Origin: Diplodia intermedia
Taxonomy: Eukaryota; Ascomycota; Dothideomycetes; Botryosphaeriales; Botryosphaeriaceae
DNA length: 64,000 bases
NCBI GenBank assembly: GCA_021495925.1
Contig: JAKEKT010000002.1
Coordinates: 186,001 to 250,000, forward strand
Direction: 5' to 3'
Under the pieces are notes generated by a model. The model saw only the letters and a list, made by a program, of their open reading frames with translations, did not search any database and was not told the DNA's origin. Position 1 is the stretch's first letter; every line of letters begins with the position of its first letter. A program made the translations under genes and the position numbers. Positions 29,926 through 41,217 of the stretch are shown here, piece by piece.

Positions 29926-31776
29926 GGGACTTTGGTCCTTTTCTTACTTTGCTTTTCCCCTCTCATTGGTTTGGGCATCGTTGTGCTAGTAAGTCGATGC
30001 GGGCAGGGGTGTCGAGACGAAAGATGACGAAAATATTGAGTGACGAGGGAAATACGATGTGGAGTTCTGCGGGTTTTCAACTCTGTTTGTCCTTCGTCTT
30101 GCGATTACGAAATCGATATCCGAATCGACATCAGAGGCTGGAATTGCGTTTTTCTCGGTGTTGTGGGTAGCTAAATATTTTAGGCTCCGGACCCGCTAGC
30201 TATCGATGTCGCAATCGTCACGACACTCGCGTGTTGAGATGGCGCGTCTAGCCCTTTTTTTTTTTTTTTGCTGTAGCATTACCAGATATAGTTTTCATGC
30301 ATGCGAGGAGAAACTGATGTGTGACCTTTAGTATGGAATGCGGTTTGCTATTCAGGTTGTCGCTTCTCCTATGGCGGTCGTGCTGCGGTTGCTGCTGCAG
30401 GTGGCCGAATTTGCACCATCTACAGGACCCTTATTACATACAAGCCCACTGAGATTGGAGCGTTTGTATGCGGCCAGATGAAAATGATGACCAATCCCCG
30501 GCGGATCGTTGCTCTACCTCTACAAGAAAAGTGATTTGCTGTTCTCCGCAGCTTTTGCCATGTGGCACTCATCATTCTCGAACATGTTCGCATCGACAGG
30601 GAGCTTGATTGTAAGTTGAAGCACCACGCGCCAAGGCTCCCGGCAGGCCCAAGGAAGCAAATCTCCCGAGAATCCGATAGGTCAGGGTCTAGGTCAGGGT
30701 CTGGGTCTGGCTGAAGCAACTCAACGAAGTGCCGATCGGCAATTTTCGATAGCAACCTCGGACATTAGTGCAAAAACCGTCACCTCTGAAGCATCCCATA
30801 GAGGTCCCGAGCTGGGGCGCAATCGGCCGTGGTTGACGATTGGAACGGATTGCCGGTTGGGGATAACTCCGGCTGTTACGTAGAGATATGCACTGAGTCG
30901 TTACCCCGCCTTCGCGATCCCGCACGCCCAAGGGAATGGCCAATGCCGAGTCAATCAACGGATGGCGGCATTTGGAAAGCGGGTGCAGGCATCGCACATG
31001 TTCGGCGAAACCCAGATTTTGCCGGACATCTGCAGGGCCTGGCCTTGTTTATCCGCTTGGCCTATCGCGGCGCGCTTCAGCGGAAGCACAGGCGGGCGCG
31101 GAGGGCGGTGCTTGGTGGAGGCGGGAGGGGCAGGTGCAGGCGGCGGCGTTGGAGCAACACCGGGAACGCCCGCGTGTCGGACAGTCCGCTGGCGCGCTGA
31201 TTGGCTGCGTGCGGAGGGGCTGCGAGGCGGTGGTTTGTGACGGCAGATAGCCTGGGCGACTTGCTGATACTGGACGTGTGCTGGTGAGGCACGGGCAGCT
31301 GGGCCTGATATGTTGGCTGGGGAGTTGATACGGCGGTGGTGTTGTAATGGAATGAGCAACCCCTGCGCCCCCACCCTGCTGGCAGCGACTGGCAGCTGCC
31401 CCATCTTCGGGTTAGTCATCGGCGCCGGCGCCAGTGCGCGGCCGCGTCGCCGGCCTCTCGCGCGCGTCGGCAACTTCTCGACGATCCGACCGCTATACCG
31501 CGCCTCGCTGCGGAGCCCATGTAACGGCGAGTGGCTCCCTGCGGCTCTCTCCAGCGTCTAGTGAGATGCGACGTCGGATCAACGCGATAAGCCGCCCGCG
31601 GATATGTCAAGTAGTCGGTACCGCCATGGCCGCACGCACGCCTCGACTGCTCCCCAGGCTACCTCCGCCATAGAGCTCTACACTCCTCCGGCTCAGAGCT
31701 TCTGCAGCTGCGCGTCACTGAGCAACAGCCCTCACGCACCCTGATACCCCGCAATTGACTCCAACCCGCGTCCGCC
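29926..31776. other. Long intergenic region upstream of the C2H2 regulator
   Basis: 1.85 kb without a supported gene. It contains a T tract near 30256-30270 and short imperfect copies of gtcagggtct near 30682-30712. The part next to 31777 is GC-rich and may be promoter and long leader of the regulator. Confidence 0.4.
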
Positions 31777-34700
31777 ATGCGCAACACATCACCCACCTCC
31801 TCCGCCCAGGCCGCCGGCCAGCGTGCGCACGCGCGGCGAAAGAGCAGCACCACGGCTGCCTCGACCGAGCCCCAGCCCAAGAAGTTCGCCTGTGGCTTCG
31901 ACGGCTGCGGCCGCGCATTCACGCGCTCCGAGCACCTGCAGCGCCACCTGCTGAACCATACTGCCGGCGAGAGCACCTGCGAGCGCTGCCGTGCCCACTT
32001 CAAGCGCAAAGACCTGCTTGGTAAGTGCTCGAACGGGCACAGACGACGGGAGTGCCGCCGCGGGCCTTTTCTTAAGAGCCCGCGCGCTAGCTACTCCACC
32101 AGCGCCATTGACCCCAGCTTCCTGAAGAATGGGGTGCTCAGCTATTTCGGGCGCCCGTTGCTGGGGTCCAAGCACAGTCCAGCCCTATCCCACCTACACC
32201 AACCCCACCCATTGCACTGAGCTGACACGGTTCCGCAGAGAGACACATGCAGCGCCACCGCCAGAAGGACGAGGAGGCCGGCGCCGAGGGTGCTGGCGTC
32301 CTCAACACCCGCAAGCGCATGTGGAAGGACCAGGAGGGCAACATCGTCACCAAGCGGCCCAACCTGGGCAAGAACAGCCAGCCCACCTCGCCGTCGAGTG
32401 ACCAGCACCAGAGGTCACTGTCCACCTCCACCACGGCCTCCATCGAGGACGCCGTCCGCGCCCTGAGGGGTGACGCCCCCATCTCGCCGCCCATCTCCAG
32501 CACGCACTCCTCACAGTCTGACGACTACGGGAGGAGGTCGTCGGACGCGTGCGACGCCACCACAGACCCGACCGTGGAGACCTGGGTCTTCCCGCCGCTC
32601 GAGCTCAGTCCTGGCCCCGAGACCCACGCCTACCCCGAGCTGGAGCCGTTGACGCAAGAGACGGATCGGTTCTGGTCGAGTGCTGGCGGCCTGCAGACGT
32701 CGTCTCTGAGGAATCTGTCTGACGACGTGCCTTACGACGACATCTTCAATCCTGACACTGGTATGTCTCCCTTCCACTTTTATTGGGAGCCGGAGTACGC
32801 GGAAAAAGCCAGCGTCTTAATTGAATAATGAACGGAATTGCTCAAACCTGTTTATGTGTTCATGTTATGCCTGATAGCCCCCATGGCTGACCGCCTCCCA
32901 GCCAGCTCGTTCAACATGCCCTTCACGACCATGAACAACTACAACTGGTTATTTGACGTCGATCTCGGCGCACCAGCAGCACAGCAGTTCTCGGCCTCGA
33001 CCCCAGACATCCTGTCTGGTACGTTCACAGCAACGCACGTAGACCAAGCTGCTCCTGATCCTCAGCCGTCCACTCATACATTCCCTACAGGCGTACCTCC
33101 AGAGCATACGCCAGCTGTTAGTGAGCTTGCTCCTCTTTCAACGGATGAACATACGACTGCGGCCCCCACCGCCCCTTCAGCTGCCCATTCCCATTCCCAG
33201 TCCAACTCTTCAATGTTGCCCGACTTGAGCCTGCCCGATTCCACCACCCTCTCTCTTCACAGCCTCGAGCCTCAGCACTCGGCCTTTGCAGACGAGCAGC
33301 ATTCTGTTAGCGGCACTACAATCGGACGCTCGCAGACGACAAGCGTGCTGACTCCCCTGAGCATGCCGGTCGAAGAACGCGCTAGAGGTGTGCGCGACTC
33401 TCTTGCAGCTCGTCAAGCGCATCTCGGCATTGACTTTGAACGGCCGATGTCGTCGATGAACCGGTCTGCCAGCCTTCCAGTCATTGATGAAGTAGCGCGT
33501 GCTCAAGTGCTGGACGTTATTGAGGCGGCTAGGCCTATCACACCGGATGGACTCTACATCTCCCGGAATCATCCTTTGCTGTCTCTCTCCTCTCTACAGA
33601 CTTACTGTGATCTGTATTTCACTCGCTTCAACACTGCCTACCCTCTGATTCACCAGCCAACATTCGACGCTTCCCATGTCGAGACGCTGTTGCTCGTGTC
33701 TGTCCTGTTGCTCGGAGCAACATACTGCGAAAAGGATGCTCACCAGATGGCAGTAAGTTGCAAACTTGTCACCTGAAAACTCATGTGGCTCACGTGACTA
33801 GGTCTGTATCCACGATGTTCTTCGGCCTCAGATCTTTGCCCATGCCGGGTTCAATGCGAAACCGGATCTGTGGGTCTTGCAGACCATTCTGCTGGTGGAG
33901 TGCTTTGGCAAGAGCCGTGCTGGTCAGAAACAGCACGACATGGCACACCTCTTCCACGGACTGCTCATTAACCTCATCCGAAGAAGCGACTGTCAGACCA
34001 TCCGCACGCTGTTCACAGACGACTGTTCCGGTGACCTTGACAATGACTGGAAAAGATGGGCGGAAGCCGAGCAGAAGAAGCGGTAAGTTGTTGCACGCAG
34101 ACCCAACCCCCGATCATCAACCGAAGCGGACCGCATGGCTGATAACGCTCCAGGCTCGCTTACCTCTGCTTCCTTTGGGATGTGCAGCATGCTGTTCTGT
34201 TCTGCCAGTCCCTCTGCATGTCAGCCTTTGAACTCCGCTCCAACCTGCCCTGCAACCAGCAGCTCTGGGAAGCCGACTCGGCAGAGCTATGGCAGCGCCT
34301 CCGAAAGAAGCAAAGGAGTCCACCACTGTTCTTGTCTCTCGTCAAGGCCTACCTGACGCCCGGCGGGCCCCCCATCCCGCGGAACCTGAACGCGCTGTCC
34401 CGCCTCCTGCTCCTGCACGGCCTCATGTCCATCTCGTGGGACATGAAGCGCCGGGACCAGACCTCTCTCGGCCTCGTCGGCGGTCACGTCGGCAGCAAGC
34501 AGTCCCCCATTGGCGACTGGAAGACGCGCATGTCGACGTCGTACAACACGTGGAAGGCCGACTTCGACACGTACTGCGCCAACTACCTCGACCTGTTCTG
34601 CTCGGGCCCCGAAAACGCCAACAGCGGCAGCAGTAGCAGTAACAGTAACCCGTCGCCGCTCAGACAGGAGTTTGTCACGTGGGCGACGGCCAACGCGGCC

Positions 34701-35681
34701 GTGTACCACGCCGCCCACGTGCTGCTCAACGCCGAGTTCCTCGACCTGCAGATCTACGCGGGAGCGCGGCACATCCTGGGCAGGCCGGTGGGGCGCGCGG
34801 ATTACGTGCGTTCGCAGCGGGTGGTCAAGCGGTGGGCGGGGGCGGCGGCCGGAGCAGGGTCGACGTCGGCGGGGGGAGAAGCGGACGACGAAGTGGAGCG
34901 GCTCCGCGCGGCCAGGGCGGCGAGGCACGCGGCGCTGCTGATCCGCGAGGGCGTCGAGCGGCTGGACGCGTTCGATGCCGGCGGGCTGTTTCACTATCCG
35001 TGGTGCTTGTACCTCGCCACGTTGACGTGTTGGGCCTGGTGGCATGCAAGGCCGCAGCAGCAGCAACAGCAACAGCAACAACACCCGGCTCCACCATTGG
35101 CGGTACAACAGCAGCAGCGACAGCAGCGGCAACGTCGTGTGGAAGCGGAGGCGATGATGGACCCTGACGCGGAGGATTTTGACGGAGTCGACGTCCCGTC
35201 GGACGAGAACGAGGACGAGATGGTGTGGGACGCGGCGGCGGAGCTGGACGCGTTGGTGGGGTGCATGACTTCGTCGTCGTCTGCTACCAACCACCACCAT
35301 CACCACCACCACCACCACCACAACTCTTCCCCATCGCCAGCATCAGCATCGGCGATAACGCCATCATCATCATCCTCCAACGGCGGCGGCGGCTGTGTCG
35401 TTGGCGCCGTCTCGTCGAAGAAACGAAGAAGTCGGCACGGCTCCTCCTCCTCCGACATGCACGACGACGACGGCGACGACGTCTTCGCGGCCGAGCGCCA
35501 GCTCGAGGCCGTGGCGCGCGCGCTGCGGCCGGCGGTGGTGCGGCGGCGGACGACGGGGCTGACGGCGGTCGTGGCGCGGCACCTGAGCAAGGTGAGGTGG
35601 GCGGTCGTGCACGACGGGATGATGGTGCTGAAGGGGCTTGTGCCGTGGCGGATGATTGGCGGGGCCGAGGGGCTGGCGTAG
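31777..35681 (+). CDS. C2H2 zinc-finger transcription factor with fungal_trans domain
   Basis: A 1,141-residue regulator in five exons: 31777-32020, 32239-32760, 32902-33752, 33802-34082 and 34154-35681. All phases agree. Two C2H2 fingers lie near residues 38-87: CGFDGCGRAFTRSEHLQRH, then CERCRAHFKRKDLLERHMQRH, the second split by the 218-nt first intron. A Ser/Thr/Pro-rich region follows. The fungal_trans domain starts at about residue 480 (LQTYCDLYFTRFNTAYPLIH, HQMAVCIHDVLRP, LQTILLVECFGKSRAG) and continues across introns 3 and 4 (RLAYLCFLWDVQHAVLFCQS). The C-terminal part carries poly-Gln (about 35054-35081) and poly-His (about 35290-35321) tracts and acidic patches. Targets are unknown. 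Confidence 0.92.
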
Positions 35682-37085
35682 GTGGGACGGACAGACGGGC
35701 TTGGTTTGTTTACTCTTTTTTTTTTCTCTCTTCTTTCTCCCTTTTTCCTTGGGTTTGGTGGTGGTGGTCAAACTGTGGGGGTGTTGGGATTGGGATTGGG
35801 ATTGGGATGGGACCTGTGTAGGTAGGCAAACGTCGAGATGAATGCTATGTGACATGCACCCCTCCCAGGCCAGCCGATCAAGCAGTGCGGTTGGTTGTTC
35901 CGGCAGCTGAGTTGAATTGTGGATCATTGACGGGCAAACAGGCCAAACACGCGTGATGTGCAGCCGCAGCAACCGCAAAGGTGTTGACCGGTCGTCAAAG
36001 ATTTTATATTGCTACGTTCGACCTTGACAGGCATGCGGCTCCTGGCGGCGTTTCTTTGGAGGGAAAAGGCAGCGGCCGATCGTATGCGGTGCCGGCGACG
36101 CATGAAGAAATAGATTGTGAGCAGCAAGGGCGCCGGCCCTTCTTTTGTTGGTTGGATTTGTTTTTTTTGGGGAGTGGGGATTGGTAGGATCGGGGGGCGG
36201 GGCGGAGCGAGGGAGGGAGGGGCGGGGTGCGGTGCGGTGCGGTTCGGTTCGGTTGCAAGCGAGAAGCGAAAGCGAGCGGTGAGAGATTGAGTGAGTTGTT
36301 GAATGAATGGAGAGGGAAGGGTGGTCTTTGCGTCGCTTGGAGGACGGCGGCGGCAATGCGGTGGGTGGATGCGGCGTAGCAGGAGACGACGAGAGATGAG
36401 GCATTCGTCGAGGGATAGAGAGAAGCCCTCCAGAGGCAGGTTCTGCAGAACTGGCGGCCACGAAGCACAAGTGTCGTTCTGGACCCGTTGGCGAGCGAGG
36501 CTGGAAGCGGAAATATACGCGCACCATCTTAATTACGTCGCGGAGCCAACGCAATCTAAATAAATGAAAAAGGGCCGCGCGCGCCTTGAGACGTCATCGT
36601 CAGGGCCGCCGTTCTTCCGTCCGTGTGTGATCGCCTTTCTATTTCTGCGCGCCTGTGATGAGGCTCTTATTGCTTTCGTCCACGCCGCCCGTCTTAACGG
36701 TTATAATATGCCTTCTCTTATGATTGTTGCTACGTTCGAAGTTGCCAACAGCTGGGAATGAACCTTGCCGCCGTTCATTTGCTTGCTTGCTTTTTCCCAT
36801 CATGGTGCGCAACATGCCGGGGCTGACATGTGCGCGTTGTGGCTGCACACCTAAGCCAAGGACGGAACGAGACCCTGCACCTGCATATTCTTCAGGGTTC
36901 TACCTTTGCATATCTCACTCGAGTACCCAAGGAGCATCGTGACTCATCCCATCACCACTCAACAGCTACGTTGGATGAACACATATGCTTTCATGCTTTC
37001 GACGCTACATATATTCGAGGCTTAGGGCAAAGATTCGAGAACAACAAGACCCAGAACATTAAATCTTCCAAGGAAAAACCCATCT
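35682..37085. other. Intergenic with short simple repeats
   Basis: 1.4 kb between converging genes. It contains a run of T/C at 35710-35750, four TTGGGA copies (about 35784-35809) and a gcggtgcggttcggttcggtt-like stretch near 36228-36252. No gene or RNA is supported. Confidence 0.45.
35784..35809. repeat. (TTGGGA)n simple repeat
   Basis: Four tandem TTGGGA units downstream of the C2H2 regulator. They differ from the usual fungal telomere unit TTAGGG, and the position between genes gives no sign of a chromosome end. Confidence 0.8.
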
Positions 37086-38288
37086 TCAAGCCACAGCCAC
37101 CGCTGGCGCACCCTTCAACCCGGCCGCCTCGGCGGCCTTGGCCCTCTTCTCCTCCTCCTCCTTCTTCCGCATCTCCTCCTTCCACTTCTCGGCACGGCCG
37201 TAGCTTTCCCGGTAGCTGCCGCCGACGGCCTCCTCGACGGTGATGGGCGGGTACTTGGGGCCGTCGGACTCGCTCTGGCGGCAGTTGGGCAGGCACTCGA
37301 TGACGTAGTCCGGGTTGCCGCTGAAGAAGACGGGGATGCTGTAGCGCTCCCTGCCCGACCTGTTGATGACGCGGTGCGTGTTGGAGACGTACTTGTCGTT
37401 GGACCAGCGCATCATGAGGTTGCCGAGATTCACCACGAAGGCGCCGCGCACCGGCATCACGTCGAACCACTGCCGCACCTCCTTGTCCCACACCTGCAGC
37501 CCGTCCACCTCGTCCTGGAGCAGCAGCGTCACCGCGCCGAAGTCCGTGTGCGCCCCGATGCCCCTCTGCAGCTTCTCCTCGCCGTCGCCCTTGCCCGTCG
37601 GCGGGTAGTGCAGCAGCCGCATCGTGGCCACGGCATCCGTCGCGAACTCGTCGAAATGGTCTTCGGAGAGGTCGAGACTCAGCGCGATGGCCTTCAGGAT
37701 GTCCTTTGCCAGCGCGACGACGGCGTAGTAGTAGTCCATGCACGTGCGCTTGAAGTCGTCGACGCCTGGGAAGGTGTCGGGGGCGGGCCACTGGTTGGGC
37801 CCCGAGTTGAGCTTCTTGTTGACGAAGTATCTGGGACATGGTTAGCTTCGACCGTACGCACCGGGACGGGGTGGATGCTGACGGATGGGTGACAGGGATC
37901 TCGTCGCCGACGTAGAAGCCTTCTTTGAGCTCGGGAAGCGTGCCTTCCTCCAGGATCTGCGAGCGCAGGAGCTCGTAGCCTCGGTTCCACGTGTTGAGTT
38001 CTGCGAGAATCAGTAAGGAGTCACAAGCATACGCCCGAGCGCTCTCTCACCTTTGCCGACTTTCTTCTTCTCTTCGAGTGGCATGTCGAAGAACTTTTTA
38101 TTCCATGCCATCATACGCTCCTGGAGCTCAAGCGGAACGGGATGGTTCGTGATCTGGAAGAAGCCATTGTGCAGGCAGCAATCTCGTATCTGGCTGACGA
38201 GGGCTTGTTTCTTTGCCGGGTCAGAATCGTAGAAGGCGGCGAAATCGAGAAGGGGTGGGCTGCGAGAAGTGTTTGGTTGACCGGCCAT
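37086..38288 (-). CDS. 2-oxoglutarate/Fe(II)-dependent oxygenase (isopenicillin N synthase-like)
   Basis: A 366-residue DIOX_N plus 2OG-FeII_Oxy protein in three exons: 38288-38051, 38000-37883 and 37830-37086 (introns 50 and 52 nt). The N-terminal domain has LLDFAAFYDSDPAKKQALV and the CCLHNGFFQITNHPVP motif. The iron ligands are the H-x-D in IGAHTDFGAVTLLLQDE and the distal His in NTHRVINRSG, followed by the 2-oxoglutarate-binding RxS (RYSIPVFFSGNPD). The C-terminus ends in a Lys/Glu/Ala-rich tail. Relatives hydroxylate or desaturate small molecules such as flavonoid-, gibberellin- or thymine-type compounds. The substrate is unknown and no pathway partner is obvious in the neighbourhood. 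Confidence 0.93.
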
Positions 38289-39012
38289 GGTGGTGGTGAT
38301 ACAAAGGTGGGCGCTAGTCTCGATGGAGTAGGTGCGCGTTTCCTATCCGGGAAGTTGAGTGCTGACCGGGAGTGCAGAGGCGGAGCTGTGAGGTCCAAGT
38401 GATATATCCGCCCTTCAGGCCCCGAATTCCACTTTGGGAATTGTAGCACCACGGGTCGTAGCACCACTCTCCACTATGCCGGGGTGCGTCGCTTAGTCAA
38501 GGGTGTTCCCGACGGCGCGACGACTCCGCTCGACTTCCCCGCACACTAGCGAAGAGTGGGAGGACACCCCCATTCTTGATAAGCAGCTGGCGGCTTCTCG
38601 GCCAGGCTGCCACAATCGACTATCGGCCACGCCGATAAGCCCCGGCGATACTTGCTGTATCACCAACTGAATTGTGGACAAGGCGTATCAGAACCGCGAG
38701 CGCGGGCTGGAGATTTCCACGGTTGACGACTTGTTCTTTGTCGTGGCTGGCGAGCCGCTGCGGGACCGTCGGATGTGTTGAGCACAGCAGTTGTGGCATT
38801 GGCTGCGCATCCAAGAACGTACCGTACCTAGCCGCTTTGAGTAACATGCCTGCAGCGCACCTCACGACGTCTGCCGTTGGCCTTCTCCAAGCCTTGGCCG
38901 AGTGAGTGTCGTGCTGAAGAGTTATACATCCCTTTGCTCCCAGCCGACTGAGGTCGAAGACTCGGTCCTTCACTTCCCACTCACCACTTCGCTCCAACCC
39001 CGCGCAACCGCA
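38289..39012. other. Divergent promoter region, oxygenase / SV2-like transporter
   Basis: No coding signal. It holds both promoters of the divergent pair. Confidence 0.4.
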
Positions 39013-40787
39013 ATGTCATCCGACGACATCAAGGAGGAGAAGGGCCATGGCCCAACAGCCAACACCCTGACCCAGACCGCCTCCTACGGCGAGGGCAAGG
39101 TGCAGGACATTGACGACCCTGCCGTGCGCGACTTCTACGGCAACAGCCTGAGCGACTCTTACAGACTGAAGTCTGAGCTCGTCGGCAAACACCTGACGGA
39201 GATTGGCATGGGAAAGTGAGTATGAAGCCACCAAACGCAAGACGCTGCTTACGCGTTGCAGATACCAATGGATCCTCTTCGTCGTCACCGGCTTCGGCTG
39301 GATCACGGACAACTTCTGGTCGCAGGGCATCTCGACGGTGCAGCCAGCCATGGCCATGGAGTTCAGCGACATCAGCAAGCGGTCGTACAGCAGCGTCGCC
39401 TACTACGTCGGCCTGATCCTGGGCGCCTCCTTCTGGGGCATCTCGGCCGACTTCATCGGCCGCAAGCCCGCCTTCAACGCCACCATCATGATCGGCGGCA
39501 TCTTCGGCTGCGCCGTGGCCGGCACCCAGAACTTCGTCGCCTTCTCCGCCATCTGGGCCGTCATCGGCACCGCCGCCGGCGGCAACGTGCCCGTCGACTC
39601 GATGATCTTCCTCGAGTTCGTGCCCGGCAGCCACCAGTGGCTGCTGACGGCCCTGTCGGCGTGGTGGAACTTTGGCCAGGTCATCGTCTCGCTGGTCGGA
39701 TGGGTCTTCCTGGCCAACTACTCGTGCCCGTCCGGCTCCGACTACACCACGTGCTCCAGGCGCGACAACATGGGCTGGTACGCATTGTCTCCTGCTTTCT
39801 TTTCCATCAGAACCTGACGAGAACTCCCGGAACAGGCGCTACACCATGATCACGCTCGGCGCCCTCGCCCTCGCCTTCGGTATCATCCGCATCTTCATCT
39901 TCAAGATGCCCGAGAGCCCGCGCTACCTGCTGTCCAAGGGCCGCGACGCCGAGGCGGTCGAGGCGGTCAACTACATTGCGCGCTTCAACGGCAAGCCCGA
40001 GACGCTGACGGTGAGCATGATGCACGACATCGACGCGTCGCTGGGGCTGGCGACGACGGACGCCGACACGAAGCAAGGCCTGTCGCGCCGCGACATCATC
40101 CGCGAGAACCTCAAGGACTACAAGGGCGTCAACTACAAGAGCCTGTTCGCGACGCGCAAGTTCGCCCTGCACACCAGCCTGACCTGGTTGATCTGGCTGA
40201 CCATCGGTACGTTTCCCCCCAAAGTCCATCCCCCCCTCCCCCTTACTGAACAATCCGCAACAGGCATCGCCTACCCCCTCTACTTCGGCTTCCTGCCCTC
40301 CTACCTCGAGACCAAGTTCAGCGCCTCGACCTCCCTCTACACCACCTACCGCAACTACTGCATCGTCTCGGCCGTCGGCGTGCTCGGCCCCGTCAGCGCC
40401 GGCTTCCTCGTCGAGACGCCGCGCTTCGGCCGGCGCTGGATGATGGGCGCCTCGGCCGCCCTCACCGGCGTCTTCCTCTTCGCCTACACGGCCGCGCGCA
40501 CCGAGGTCCAGGACCTCGCCTTCCAGTGCGTGACGGGCGTGCTCGGTAACTTCGAGTACGCCGTCATGTACGCCTTCACGCCCGAGAGCTTCCCCGGCCC
40601 GCTGAGGGGCACCGGCACCGGCACCGCCGCGACGTTGCTGCGCTTCGGCGGCTTGGTGGCGAGCTTGATCAGTGCGAATGTCGGCTTCTCGACCGTGCCG
40701 ATTTATGTCAGTGCCGCGCTGTGGGTGGCGGTTGGTGTGGCGTGTTTTGGGTTGCCGTTTGAGACGCATGGACATGCGGCTGTTTGA
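39013..40787 (+). CDS. MFS transporter, SV2/sugar-porter-like
   Basis: A 537-residue, 12-helix permease in four exons: 39013-39215, 39262-39777, 39836-40206 and 40264-40787. Introns are 46-58 nt and phases agree. The hydrophilic N-terminus is followed by QWILFVVTGFGWITDNFWSQ and the loop 2-3 signature WGISADFIGRKPAF. GNVPVDSMIFLEFVPGSHQW is typical of SV2-type fungal permeases. After helix 6 comes MPESPRYLLSKGRDAEAVEA, the PESPRYL signature of the sugar-porter/SV2 group. The second half has MYAFTPESFPGPLRGTGTGT. Related proteins carry organic acids, polyols or aromatic acids; the substrate is not readable. Confidence 0.93.
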
Positions 40788-41217
40788 GCGAATGGGGAGA
40801 GGGGCATCGAAAAATTGTTGGCTGCTTTGGCTTGGGGATGTCTTGTTGTTGTATGCCGTGATTCCGTCAGTTGATAGATGAAGCATGAGATGTGTACGTT
40901 TAGTGTTGCAGTATGAATGGAATGATTGAAGCTTCGGTGACTGCGCGGGACAGTAATGCGTAAATACGTATATGCGTTCATACGTCAGCTTCAATGACTT
41001 ACCAATTTCCAACCAAGTACCAACCATACCCTAATCACTTGACGAGAAATGAGCTGTCCCATTGTATGTCTAACAACCTACACATCTAAATCTCTCTATA
41101 TGTATACATCAGTAACGAACGCCACAATACAGCAAGTGTCCCCCAAATCGTCTAGTCTCATACGTAAACATAAACATACGTGCCAACAGAGAAAACCTCC
41201 CAGGATATCTCAGGACC
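40788..41217. other. Intergenic between converging genes
   Basis: No gene seen; 3' flanks only, AT-rich with short TATA-type runs near 41090-41105. Confidence 0.4.

Noticed and set aside
35784..35809. Telomere-like or interstitial telomeric repeat
   Set aside because: The unit is TTGGGA, not TTAGGG; only four copies, and genes continue on both sides.
39807..41027. 406-codon minus-strand frame over the SV2-like transporter
   Set aside because: Covers two introns and coding exons of a well-supported permease; no domain.
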